A stretch of DNA of 49,071 bases from Bacteroidales bacterium (GTDB lineage: Bacteria > Bacteroidota > Bacteroidia > Bacteroidales > Paludibacteraceae), in NCBI GenBank assembly GCA_900767385.1, contig CAAFYY010000018.1, forward strand, positions 1 to 49,071. Direction: 5' to 3'. The position numbers were made by a program, and so were the translations under genes. Each line of letters starts with the position of its first letter. The stretch's first letter is position 1. Shown piece by piece: positions 1-7,875 of the stretch. The notes under the pieces are model-generated. The model worked only from the letters and a program-made list of their open reading frames with translations. It searched no databases and had not been told where the DNA came from.

Positions 1-62
1 AATGATTTTTCTATGTTTTGTTTCGCAGCACAAATTTAGGTGAAATTATTGACATGACAAAA

Positions 63-89
63 TCCTGAGCAACTTTTTGTTGCTCAGGA
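63..89. terminator. Perfect hairpin, possible terminator of an upstream gene
   Basis: An 11-bp perfect inverted repeat (TCCTGAGCAAC / GTTGCTCAGGA) encloses a TTTTT loop. Neither flank has a strong T-tract; the minus-strand flank begins TTTTG. It probably ends a gene lying left of the window, but direction is uncertain. Confidence 0.5.
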
Positions 90-573
90 ACTTATAAATA
101 ATATTAATAAAAATGCTGCGGAATTAAGGTTTTTATCGTAGGATTCCCGCAAAAACGAAACGGCAACCATTTTTCAGACAATCCTGAGAGCCAATCGCAA
201 AAGAAACCGAGCCAGAAACAATTATTTGCAAGAGATATCATTCGGTTTTCTCCGGCCAGAAAAGAAAATCGGTTGAATCCGTTTGACCACACCCAAGCGG
301 ATTCCAAAGTCGAGAGATGACAAACCGATAGCGTCAACCATAAGTCAAAACCGAGAGAAACCAAACGAAAGTAAACGGAGAGGAAATCATACTGAGTCAA
401 TCCATTACACCCTCTTTCACAAGATGGTTAGAATCAGCAAAACCATTTGGAAACATGCGACACGAATAGCTTCCGGACGAAATCCAAAGAACATCGCTAC
501 ATCCGCTCAAGAAATATCAACCTCAAGAAAGAAAACAAGTGGTAAACATTGCGATTATTTCAGCGAAATAACG
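90..573. other. Long intergenic region, no convincing gene
   Basis: About 480 bases without a recognisable gene. Open frames exist on both strands (104-400 minus, 283-576 plus), but their products show no family, signal peptide or normal composition, and the plus frame runs into the promoter box of the next gene. A 7-bp inverted repeat (GAATCCG at 275-281, CGGATTC at 298-304) is the only clear structure. Confidence 0.5.
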
Positions 574-581
574 TAACTTTG
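574..581 (+). promoter_or_regulatory. -7 promoter box for the transaldolase gene
   Basis: TAACTTTG matches the Bacteroidota sigma-A -7 consensus TAnnTTTG and lies 93 bases before the start codon. No clear -33 TTTG is present, so only the -7 element supports it. Confidence 0.6.
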
Positions 582-674
582 CAAGGTCGTTTGTACGCTT
601 GGTCAAGCCTCACAACATACACCAACCGGAAGACGCAACAGCCAACGAAATAATAACTTAATACATAAGACACA

Positions 675-1331
675 ATGAAATTTTTCATCGACACAGCCAA
701 TTTGGAACAAATCAGAGAAGCCAACGAACTCGGCATTCTCGACGGCGTTACAACCAATCCATCATTGATGGCCAAAGAAGGCGTCAAAGGCAAAGAGCAA
801 ATCTTTAACCACTACCGCACCATTTGCGAAATCGTGAAAGAAGGTAGCGTAAGTGCAGAAGTGTTTGCAACCGACTACGAGGGGATGATTAAGGAAGGCG
901 AAGAACTCGCAGCCATCAACCCACTCATCACCGTAAAACTCCCTTGCACCAAAGAAGGCATCAAAGCCGTGAAATATTTCTCACAAAAAGGCATCGCTAC
1001 CAACTGCACACTCGTATTCTCTGTTGGTCAGGCCCTCTTGGCTGCTAAAGCTGGTGCAACCTACGTATCTCCATTCGTAGGTCGTTTGGACGACATCTCA
1101 TCCGACGGCATCTCATTGGTTGCCGACATCGTTGACGTTTATCGTCGCTACGGCTACCAAACCCAGGTTTTGGCAGCATCCATCCGCCACACCCAACACA
1201 TCATCCAATGTCTCCAAGTGGGTGCAGACGTTGCCACATGTCCACTCAACGCCATCCTCGGTCTCTTGAAACACCCACTGACCGACAGCGGCCTCGCCAC
1301 CTTCATCAAGGCAGCCGAGAGCATGAAATAA
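675..1331 (+). CDS. Transaldolase / fructose-6-phosphate aldolase family protein
   Basis: A 218-residue class I aldolase of the small transaldolase/FSA group. It would act in the cytoplasm either in the non-oxidative pentose phosphate pathway (dihydroxyacetone transfer) or as a fructose-6-phosphate aldolase. Visible hallmarks are the N-terminal MKFFIDTANL strand, the DGVTTNPSL motif near residues 23-31, and the Schiff-base lysine K88 in ITVKLP. The C-terminal part contains AASIRHTQHI and a phosphate-binding-like segment. Length is typical of the short (about 215-220 residue) family, not the 315-residue TalB type. The start follows a -7 box and an A-rich leader. It is transcribed alone or with the next genes; a weak hairpin with a T-run follows the stop. 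Which of the two activities it has cannot be decided from sequence. Confidence 0.93.
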   Translation: MKFFIDTANLEQIREANELGILDGVTTNPSLMAKEGVKGKEQIFNHYRTICEIVKEGSVSAEVFATDYEGMIKEGEELAAINPLITVKLPCTKEGIKAVKYFSQKGIATNCTLVFSVGQALLAAKAGATYVSPFVGRLDDISSDGISLVADIVDVYRRYGYQTQVLAASIRHTQHIIQCLQVGADVATCPLNAILGLLKHPLTDSGLATFIKAAESMK

Positions 1332-1353
1332 CCGGAAAAGTTCCAGTTTTTTT
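1332..1353 (+). terminator. Weak hairpin with T7 tail after the transaldolase gene
   Basis: CCGGAA-AAG-TTCCAG can form a short stem with one mismatch and is followed by seven T residues. It is short, so termination is likely partial at best. Confidence 0.4.
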
Positions 1354-1427
1354 CACCAACGATTCAACCTCTTGAAACTTTCATAGTCTAAACACAGGAA
1401 GACAATTAGAAACAGACCAACAACAGC

Positions 1428-1847
1428 ATGAAAAAAAGTATCTTAGTCGCCCTATCCCTTCTCCTATGCACCATGATGTTTGCACAGGAAAGAAAGGTTA
1501 TGGAGTTTAAAGAGCGCAACCACGACTTTGGCACTGTAGCTGAAGAGCTCGGCAAGGTGACCTACATCTTCCGATTCATCAACACGAGCCTATCTCCTCT
1601 CACACTGAAAAGCGTGAAGGCATCATGCGGATGCACAACTCCCGAATGGAGCAAAGCACCCGTAGGACCAGGCGAGATGGGAGAAATCACCGTCACCTAC
1701 AACACCAAAGGACGCCCCGGAACATTCCAGAAAAGCATCACGATCATCGGCGATGCAGGAGCAGGAGAATTTGTAGACAAGATCTTTATACGCGGACAAG
1801 TCATGCCTGCCCAAAGCACCGAATTAGTTCCGATAAAGCGCAAATAA
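1428..1847 (+). CDS. DUF1573 exported protein, single domain
   Basis: A 139-residue secreted protein with an N-terminal signal peptide (MKKS followed by a hydrophobic stretch and FAQ, cleavage near residue 20). The rest is one DUF1573 domain, an Ig-like/ASH-type beta-sandwich common in Bacteroidota. Its hallmarks are HDFGTV (32-37), CGCTTPEW (67-74) and the GEITVTYN-GRPGTF segment. The function is unknown; such proteins are thought to be periplasmic or surface-associated. It lies 51 bases before a longer paralogue with near-identical motif order, which suggests tandem duplication and co-transcription. The two domains share the SCGCTTP and SKAPV sequences. No lipobox is present. The family assignment is secure, but no function can be given. 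Confidence 0.88.
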   Translation: MKKSILVALSLLLCTMMFAQERKVMEFKERNHDFGTVAEELGKVTYIFRFINTSLSPLTLKSVKASCGCTTPEWSKAPVGPGEMGEITVTYNTKGRPGTFQKSITIIGDAGAGEFVDKIFIRGQVMPAQSTELVPIKRK

Positions 1848-1898
1848 TCAAACAGGCGGATTCGCCAAACAATCAGCAAAAAAAAACGAATTAGCGAT

Positions 1899-2978
1899 AT
1901 GAAAAAATTTATGCTTATGGCAATTGCCGCCATTTTCAGCTTGGCAGTTGTCGCACAAAACAAAGTAAGCGTACAATTTGACGAGAAATCACACGATTTC
2001 GGTACGCTTAAAGAAGAACAAGGCAAAGCTACCACCGTGTTTACCTTCGTGAACACCAGCAGCATCCCAGTATCATTGAAAAACGTACGTGCATCTTGCG
2101 GTTGCACCACTCCAAACTGGAGCAAGGCTCCTGTAGCACCAGGTGCAAAAGGCGAAATCACCGTCACCTACAACACCACTGGCCGCCCAGGCAGCTTCTC
2201 AAAAAGCGTCACCGTTACCGTGGGTACTGACGACGAGACCATCACCGAGTCATTGAGAATCACAGGTAAAGTCACCCCACGTCCAAAGACTCCAGAAGAG
2301 ACCTATCCTTTCAAATACGGCGAGATCCGCGCAAGAGAAGACATGGTCGACTTCGGTTCAATGTTCAAGAACGGCGTACAAGAGCGTGGTTGGGAACTGT
2401 TCAACACAACAGGCAAGGTTCACACAATCACCTTCACCAACATCCCTTCACACATCACCATCACCACTCCAAAAGTGATTGCCAAACCAAACGAGGCTGC
2501 TAAAGTCAACTTCAAATACAACAGCTCAAAAAGCAAAAACTACTACGTAACAACCGACAAAATCACCGTTCTCATCGACGGCAAACCAGCCGGTACCCTT
2601 TCTATCAGAGCTACTTTGAAAGAGAACTTCAGCAACTTGACAGACGCTGAACGCCAGAAAGCTCCTATCTGCGAAATCAAACCTCTCAACGTCAACTTCC
2701 CAGAAGTAAAACGTGGCACAAAGAAAACCGTAGAATTTGAGATCAAGAACAACGGCCAGACACCTATGTTTGTACGCGCCATCAGCTGCGAAGACACACA
2801 CATGAGAGCAACCGCTGCCAAAACAACCGTTCATCCAGGCAAGAGCACCGTCGTAACAGTAGAGTTGGAGTCTAACTCATACAAAGCAGCTCACTACAAC
2901 AGAAAGATTCACGTAATCACCAACGACCCAGTGCACTCTGACATCACCGTAACAGTAGAGTTTACAGTAACAGAGTAA
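1899..2978 (+). CDS. DUF1573 exported protein, multi-domain
   Basis: A 359-residue exported protein with a signal peptide ending near AVVAQ. The first domain (about residues 22-125) is a DUF1573 repeat closely related to the preceding gene, with HDFGTL, SCGCTTPNW and GEITVTYN-GRPGSF. A middle region includes MVDFGSM. A third region (about 260-359) reads as another ASH/Ig-like module, with INVNFPEV-type and VELKSN-type strands and ending in a beta-strand pattern. It probably forms an operon with the preceding 139-residue paralogue. A strong intrinsic terminator follows. Function is unknown; a role in envelope or surface assembly is inference from family distribution only. Confidence 0.87.
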   Translation: MKKFMLMAIAAIFSLAVVAQNKVSVQFDEKSHDFGTLKEEQGKATTVFTFVNTSSIPVSLKNVRASCGCTTPNWSKAPVAPGAKGEITVTYNTTGRPGSFSKSVTVTVGTDDETITESLRITGKVTPRPKTPEETYPFKYGEIRAREDMVDFGSMFKNGVQERGWELFNTTGKVHTITFTNIPSHITITTPKVIAKPNEAAKVNFKYNSSKSKNYYVTTDKITVLIDGKPAGTLSIRATLKENFSNLTDAERQKAPICEIKPLNVNFPEVKRGTKKTVEFEIKNNGQTPMFVRAISCEDTHMRATAAKTTVHPGKSTVVTVELESNSYKAAHYNRKIHVITNDPVHSDITVTVEFTVTE

Positions 2979-3014
2979 CCAACCGCCGAACTATCGGCAT
3001 CAAGAATACCCTAT

Positions 3015-3053
3015 CAAGTGGAGCATCCCGAACAGGATGCTCCACTTGTTTTT
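3015..3053 (+). terminator. Strong intrinsic terminator after the DUF1573 pair
   Basis: A 14-bp perfect stem (CAAGTGGAGCATCC at 3015-3028 with GGATGCTCCACTTG at 3035-3048) with a six-base loop, followed by TTTTT. Confidence 0.93.
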
Positions 3054-3150
3054 CCGCCACAAACCCACCCCTCTTAAGCCTGACAAAACATGCCAAAAGA
3101 GAAGACCAAAAAGCAACACAAAAAAGCATAAAAAATAGAAATAAAAAGTG

Positions 3151-3158
3151 TATCTTTG
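3151..3158 (+). promoter_or_regulatory. -7 promoter box for the HAD gene
   Basis: TATCTTTG lies 22 bases before the start codon at 3181, giving a leader of roughly 15 bases. Confidence 0.75.
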
Positions 3159-3180
3159 CACACAAATTGTATCAAACTAA

Positions 3181-3909
3181 ATGTCCGAATCAATCAACAA
3201 ATACCTCGCCAAGACAGGTTTTAAATCACTGGACCTCAAAGCGGTATTCTTCGACATGGACGGCATCCTTTTCAACTCAATGCCACGCCATGCCGCAGCT
3301 TGGACTCGCGTAATGCACGAACACGGCGTCACCACATTCAAAGAAGAGGACGCTTTCATCCACGAAGGACGAACCGGAGCAGCCATCGTCGACATCTTTT
3401 TCAAGGACGCGCAAAACATGACTGATGAAGAGAAACAGGCTGTATACAAAAAGAAAACAGAGTATTTCCTTGAGTCTGGTCTTCCCGATCCTGTGGCCAA
3501 CGTCAAAGACGTTCTTGAATTCATCAAAGCGCAAGGACTGGACATTTTCGTAGTGACAGGCTCCGGCACCCGAACACTCTTCGACCGCCTCGACATCTAC
3601 TTCCCTGGCATCTTCGACCTCAACAAGATGGTGACCGCCTTCGATGTCAAGCATGGCAAGCCAAACCCAGAACCTTATCTCAAAGGACTGGAAAAAGCCG
3701 GCATCGAGCCATGGCAGGGCATGGTGGTAGAGAATGCACCTCTCGGCGTTCGCGCTGCCGTTGCAGCCAACATCTTCACTGTTGCCATCAACACCGGACC
3801 CATACCAGACTCCATGCTCAGCGACGAAGGAGCCAATCTCCTCTACCCTACGATGAGCAACTTCCTCGCCGACTGGAAAAACGGCGAACTACCAATCAGA
3901 CAGAAATAA
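3181..3909 (+). CDS. HAD-superfamily phosphatase / beta-phosphoglucomutase-like
   Basis: A 242-residue cytoplasmic HAD hydrolase with a helical cap, of the phosphoglycolate phosphatase / beta-phosphoglucomutase group. All four HAD motifs are visible: FFDMDGILFNS with the nucleophile D25 and acid D27, the threonine motif VVTGSGTRT (near 122-130), the lysine motif KHGKPNPEP (near 158-166), and a final acidic motif VENAPLGVRAA. A short N-terminal extension of about 20 residues precedes motif I. The substrate is not predictable. It is followed after 51 bases by kbl with no terminator between, so the two may be co-transcribed; whether it shares a pathway with threonine breakdown is unknown. Confidence 0.88.
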   Translation: MSESINKYLAKTGFKSLDLKAVFFDMDGILFNSMPRHAAAWTRVMHEHGVTTFKEEDAFIHEGRTGAAIVDIFFKDAQNMTDEEKQAVYKKKTEYFLESGLPDPVANVKDVLEFIKAQGLDIFVVTGSGTRTLFDRLDIYFPGIFDLNKMVTAFDVKHGKPNPEPYLKGLEKAGIEPWQGMVVENAPLGVRAAVAANIFTVAINTGPIPDSMLSDEGANLLYPTMSNFLADWKNGELPIRQK

Positions 3910-3960
3910 GTCTTCGGACTACAAAACATAGAAAATAACGACATTAAAAGTACATATATT

Positions 3961-5148
3961 ATGTATCAGGATTTTCAAAAGCATCTTTCACAACAAATCG
4001 CTGACATCAAATCAGCTGGTTTGTACAAGGACGAGCGTCTCATCTGCTCTCCACAAGGCGCTGACATCTTAGTAAAAGGCCAGCACGTATTAAACTTCTG
4101 CGCTAACAACTACCTCGGCTTGGCTAACCACCCAGCTCTCATCAATGCCGCAAAGAAAGCATTGGACGAGAGAGGCTATGGTATGTCATCCGTTCGCTTC
4201 ATCTGCGGTACACAAGACCGTCACAAAGAACTCGAAGCTGCTATCGCAAAATTCTTCGGCACAGAAGACACCATCCTCTACGCAGCCTGCTTCGACGCTA
4301 ACGGCGGTGTATTCGAGCCACTGCTCACTGAGGAAGATGCCATCATTTCCGACTCTTTGAACCACGCTTCTATCATCGACGGTGTTCGTCTCTGCAAAGC
4401 AAAACGTTTCCGTTATGCCAACGCTGACATGGAAGACCTCGAGAAACAACTCATTGCAGCAAAAGACTGCCGTTTCAAACTCATCGCTACTGACGGTGTG
4501 TTCTCAATGGACGGCAACGTTTGCCCACTCGACAAAATCTACGAACTCGCCAACAAATACAACGCTATGGTAATGGTGGACGAGAGCCACTCTGCTGGTG
4601 TTGTAGGTGAAACAGGTCGTGGTGTTACCGAGCAATACAACCTCCGCGGCAAAATCGAAATCCTCACCGGTACACTCGGTAAGGCATTCGGCGGTGCTGT
4701 AGGCGGCTTCACAACTGGTAAGAAAGAAATCATCGACATCCTCCGTCAACGTTCACGTCCATACCTCTTCTCTAACTCATTGCCTCCAATGGTTGTAGCA
4801 GCAGGTATCGAAATGTTTGCTATGATGGACCGCACCAACGAACTCCAAGACAAACTCCACGCCAACACCAAATACTTCGTTGAGAAGATGGTTGCTGCCG
4901 GTTTCGACTGCAAACCAACACAATCAGCCATCTGCGCTGTAATGCTCTACGATGCAAAACTCTCACAAGTTATGGCAGCACGCCTCCAAGAAGAAGGCAT
5001 CTACGTAACTGGCTTCTACTATCCAGTAGTTCCACAGGGTCAAGCTCGTATCCGCGTACAACTCTCAGCCGCTCACGAGACAGAGCACTTGGATAAATGT
5101 ATCGCTGCATTCACCAAGATCGGTAAAGAACTCGGCGTAATCAAATAA
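3961..5148 (+). CDS. kbl: Glycine C-acetyltransferase (2-amino-3-ketobutyrate CoA ligase)
   Basis: A 395-residue PLP enzyme of the alpha-oxoamine synthase family, cytoplasmic. It cleaves 2-amino-3-oxobutyrate with CoA to give glycine and acetyl-CoA, the second step of threonine catabolism. Key features are NNYLGLANHP (49-58), the DESH motif (207-210), and the PLP-binding lysine K241 in GTLGKAFGGAVGG. Length is the normal value for Kbl. The related enzymes KBL, 8-amino-7-oxononanoate synthase (BioF) and serine palmitoyltransferase look similar, but the threonine-dehydrogenase-like gene 16 bases downstream strongly favours Kbl. Confidence 0.95.
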   Translation: MYQDFQKHLSQQIADIKSAGLYKDERLICSPQGADILVKGQHVLNFCANNYLGLANHPALINAAKKALDERGYGMSSVRFICGTQDRHKELEAAIAKFFGTEDTILYAACFDANGGVFEPLLTEEDAIISDSLNHASIIDGVRLCKAKRFRYANADMEDLEKQLIAAKDCRFKLIATDGVFSMDGNVCPLDKIYELANKYNAMVMVDESHSAGVVGETGRGVTEQYNLRGKIEILTGTLGKAFGGAVGGFTTGKKEIIDILRQRSRPYLFSNSLPPMVVAAGIEMFAMMDRTNELQDKLHANTKYFVEKMVAAGFDCKPTQSAICAVMLYDAKLSQVMAARLQEEGIYVTGFYYPVVPQGQARIRVQLSAAHETEHLDKCIAAFTKIGKELGVIK

Positions 5149-5164
5149 TAACGGGGATAAGACA

Positions 5165-6115
5165 ATGAAAAAGATTCTCATTCTCGGTGCAGGTGGCCAG
5201 ATTGGTTCTGAACTCTCTGCTCGCCTCCGCGACATCTACGGCAACGACAACGTAATCTGCTCAGACCTCCGTCCACTCTCTGGTCCTATCTACGAGCGTG
5301 GTCCTATCGAGCGTATCGACTCAACACAAATCATGCAGATTGCCGCTGCTGTGAAAAAACACAACATCGACACCATCTACAACCTCGCAGCTATCCTCTC
5401 AGCAACAGCAGAGTTGAACCCAATGTTGGGTTGGAACGTAGGTATCGGCAGCTTGGTAAACTCATTGGAAGTAGCCCGTCTGTTCGGTTGTGCCGTATTC
5501 ACACCATCTTCAATCGGTGCATTCGGTCCTTCAACTCCACTCGACGGAACCCCACAAGACACCATCCAACGTCCAGGCACCATCTACGGTGTAACCAAAG
5601 TAACTGGTGAGTTGTTGAGCGACTACTACTTCAAACGTTTCGGCGTTGACACACGCTCAGTTCGTTTCCCAGGTTTGATCTCTAACGTCACACTCCCAGG
5701 CGGCGGTACCACCGACTACGCAGTAGAAATCTACTACGCAGCAGCCAAAGGCGAGAAGTTCATCTGCCCACTCGGCAAAGACACCATGCTCGACATGATG
5801 TACATGCCTGACGCTTTGGATGCAGCCATCAACCTCATGGAAGCTGACCCATCAAAACTCATCCACCGCAACTCATTCAACGTAGCTGCCATGCACTTCA
5901 CACCAGAAGAAATCTACGCTGAAATCAAAAAGCACAAACCAGAGTTCCAGATGGAATACAACGTTGACCCTATCAAACAATCTATCGCTGACTCTTGGCC
6001 AAACTGGATGGACGACAGCTGCGCTCGCAACGAGTGGGGCTTCAATCCTAAGTTCGACCTCGCTGCCATGACTGTTGATATGCTCGACATCCTCGGCAAA
6101 CGCTACTCAAAATAA
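5165..6115 (+). CDS. SDR-type L-threonine 3-dehydrogenase
   Basis: A 316-residue NAD(P)-dependent extended short-chain dehydrogenase of the GalE-like type. The nucleotide-binding motif GAGGQIG occupies residues 8-14 and the catalytic Y141-x3-K145 (YGVTK) is intact, with FTPSSIGAFGP before it. It is expected to oxidise L-threonine to 2-amino-3-oxobutyrate, which the upstream Kbl would cleave. This is the SDR threonine dehydrogenase known from Cytophaga/Flavobacterium-type bacteria, unrelated to the zinc-containing E. coli Tdh. The gene begins 16 bases after kbl and ends at a strong terminator, so kbl and this gene form a unit. Substrate assignment rests on family plus context. Confidence 0.9.
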   Translation: MKKILILGAGGQIGSELSARLRDIYGNDNVICSDLRPLSGPIYERGPIERIDSTQIMQIAAAVKKHNIDTIYNLAAILSATAELNPMLGWNVGIGSLVNSLEVARLFGCAVFTPSSIGAFGPSTPLDGTPQDTIQRPGTIYGVTKVTGELLSDYYFKRFGVDTRSVRFPGLISNVTLPGGGTTDYAVEIYYAAAKGEKFICPLGKDTMLDMMYMPDALDAAINLMEADPSKLIHRNSFNVAAMHFTPEEIYAEIKKHKPEFQMEYNVDPIKQSIADSWPNWMDDSCARNEWGFNPKFDLAAMTVDMLDILGKRYSK

Positions 6116-6141
6116 TAGTCATACAACTATTATATAACAAC

Positions 6142-6176
6142 ACTCTGCTTGCGGTCTCCGCGGGCAGAGTTTTTTT
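6142..6176 (+). terminator. Intrinsic terminator of the kbl-threonine dehydrogenase operon
   Basis: ACTCTGCTTGCGG (6142-6154) pairs with CCGCGGGCAGAGT (6158-6170) through a TCT loop, with two G-T wobbles, followed by a run of seven T residues. Confidence 0.92.
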
Positions 6177-6281
6177 ATCCCTAACACCCAACAAATTGCC
6201 GACTTAATCACCGATAAGCATCTATTGAAAATGAAATGAAAATATCACAGTTCAAAGACTCTCTTATCGGGAAAAAATTTG

Positions 6282-6289
6282 TACCTTTG
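6282..6289 (+). promoter_or_regulatory. -7 promoter box for aspA
   Basis: TACCTTTG, 49 bases before the aspA start codon, matches the Bacteroidota -7 consensus. Confidence 0.75.
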
Positions 6290-6338
6290 CCGAATTAAAA
6301 TAGAAGGTAAATAATAACACATAAACTCAATAAAAGCA

Positions 6339-7763
6339 ATGAGCAATATCAAGACCCGTACCGAGAGCGATCTCATCGGTGAAATCCAAGTGCCTTGCGA
6401 AGCCCTCTATGGCGTACAGACACTCCGTGGTATTCAAAACTTCCAGATCAGCCACTTCCGTTTGAGCGAGTATCCACTCTTCATCAAAGGTTTGGCTTAT
6501 ACAAAATTGGCTGCTGTTGAAGCAAACCATCAGCTTGGTCTTATCCCAGACGACATGTTCAAAGCAATGGTACAAGCTTGCCGCGAACTCCTCGAGGGTA
6601 AACACCACGACCAATTCCCTATCGACATGATTCAAGGCGGTGCTGGCACAACTACCAACATGAACGCCAACGAGGTTATCGCTAACCGCGCCCTCGAAAT
6701 CATGGGTTACGAGCGTGCTGACTACAAACACTGCTCACCAAACGACCACGTAAACTGCGCTCAGTCAACCAACGACGCATATCCAACCGCAATCCACATC
6801 GGTCTCTGGTATTCAAATAAAGTGCTCATCGAGCACCTCCAACAACTCATCGACTCATTCGAGAAGAAAGCTAAAGAGTTTGAGAACGTTATCAAAATGG
6901 GTCGTACCCAATTGCAAGATGCCGTTCCTATGACTCTCGGCCAGACATTCCACGGCTTCGCTTCTATCCTCCGCGATGAGATCAAGAACCTCAACTTCGC
7001 TGCTACCGACTTCCTCACCATCAACATGGGTGCAACTGCCATCGGTACAGGTATCTGCGCTGAGCCAGGCTACGCTGAGAAATGTGTTGCTGCTCTCGCT
7101 GCAGAAACCAAAGAGGCATTCGTTCTCACCGAAGACCTCGTTGGTGCTACATCTGACACCTCTTGCCTCGTAGGTTACTCAGGCGCAATGCGTCGCGTAG
7201 CTGTTAAGATGAACAAAATCTGTAACGACCTCCGTCTCATCTCATCAGGTCCACGTTGCGGTCTCGGCGAAATCAACCTCCCAGCTATGCAACCAGGTTC
7301 ATCAATCATGCCAGGTAAAGTTAACCCAGTTATCCCTGAGGTAATGAACCAAGTAGCTTACAAAGTAATGGGTAACGACGCATGCGTAGCTATGAGCGGT
7401 GAAGCTGCTCAAATGGAGCTCAACGCTATGGAACCAGTTATGGCACAATGCTGCTTCGAGAGCGTTGAGTTGCTCTGCAATGGTTTCGACACTCTCCGCA
7501 CTCTCTGCGTTGACGGCATCACCGCTAACGTTGAGCACTGCCGCCAAAACGTTCACAACAGCATCGGCGTTGTAACTGCTTTGAACCCAATCATCGGCTA
7601 CAAGAACTCAACCAAGATTGCTAAAGAGGCACTTGCAACTGGTCGTGGCGTTTACGAGTTGGTACTCGAGCACGGCGTTCTCACCAAAGAGGAACTCGAC
7701 GAAATCCTCAAACCTGAGAACATGATCAAGCCAGTAAAACTTGACATCAAACCACGTCGTTAA
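6339..7763 (+). CDS. aspA: Aspartate ammonia-lyase (aspartase)
   Basis: A 474-residue member of the aspartase/fumarase superfamily, cytoplasmic homotetramer in the family. It interconverts L-aspartate with fumarate and ammonia, feeding fumarate respiration or supplying nitrogen. Hallmarks are GAGTTTNMNANEV (101-113), the NDAYPTA-type segment near 145-151, and the flexible signature loop GSSIMPGKVNP (320-330) carrying the catalytic serine. Fumarase class II is the main alternative, but the N-terminal RTESDLIGE-VPCEALYGVQT and the sequence around the loop fit aspartase better. It has its own promoter and terminator and so is monocistronic. Confidence 0.93.
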   Translation: MSNIKTRTESDLIGEIQVPCEALYGVQTLRGIQNFQISHFRLSEYPLFIKGLAYTKLAAVEANHQLGLIPDDMFKAMVQACRELLEGKHHDQFPIDMIQGGAGTTTNMNANEVIANRALEIMGYERADYKHCSPNDHVNCAQSTNDAYPTAIHIGLWYSNKVLIEHLQQLIDSFEKKAKEFENVIKMGRTQLQDAVPMTLGQTFHGFASILRDEIKNLNFAATDFLTINMGATAIGTGICAEPGYAEKCVAALAAETKEAFVLTEDLVGATSDTSCLVGYSGAMRRVAVKMNKICNDLRLISSGPRCGLGEINLPAMQPGSSIMPGKVNPVIPEVMNQVAYKVMGNDACVAMSGEAAQMELNAMEPVMAQCCFESVELLCNGFDTLRTLCVDGITANVEHCRQNVHNSIGVVTALNPIIGYKNSTKIAKEALATGRGVYELVLEHGVLTKEELDEILKPENMIKPVKLDIKPRR

Positions 7764-7788
7764 TCTTAAACCGACGTCAAACAATAAG

Positions 7789-7820
7789 GCGTGTCCCTCA
7801 TTCCGAAGGGCACGCTTTTT
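7789..7820 (+). terminator. Intrinsic terminator of aspA
   Basis: GCGTGTCCCT (7789-7798) pairs with AGGGCACGC (7807-7815) with a one-base bulge, followed by TTTTT. It separates aspA from the next gene and argues that the next gene starts after it. Confidence 0.85.
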
Positions 7821-7852
7821 GTTTAACACGTCTTTATTTCGGGAAAAAGTCT

Positions 7853-7860
7853 TACCTTTG
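7853..7860 (+). promoter_or_regulatory. -7 promoter box for the membrane glycosyltransferase-like gene
   Basis: TACCTTTG, 15 bases before the ATG at 7876. It decides the start: a longer in-frame ORF from 7741 would overlap the aspA end, its terminator and this promoter. Confidence 0.75.
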
Positions 7861-7875
7861 TCATTCAAAGAAAAG

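Noticed and set aside
1..62. Possible end of a truncated gene at the window start
   Set aside because: No frame in these bases shows a recognisable protein; stops at about 37-44 in two plus frames leave too little to judge.
283..576. 97-codon plus-strand frame before the transaldolase gene
   Set aside because: Highly basic, no recognisable family, runs into the -7 box of the next gene; overlapped by an equally unconvincing minus frame at 104-400.
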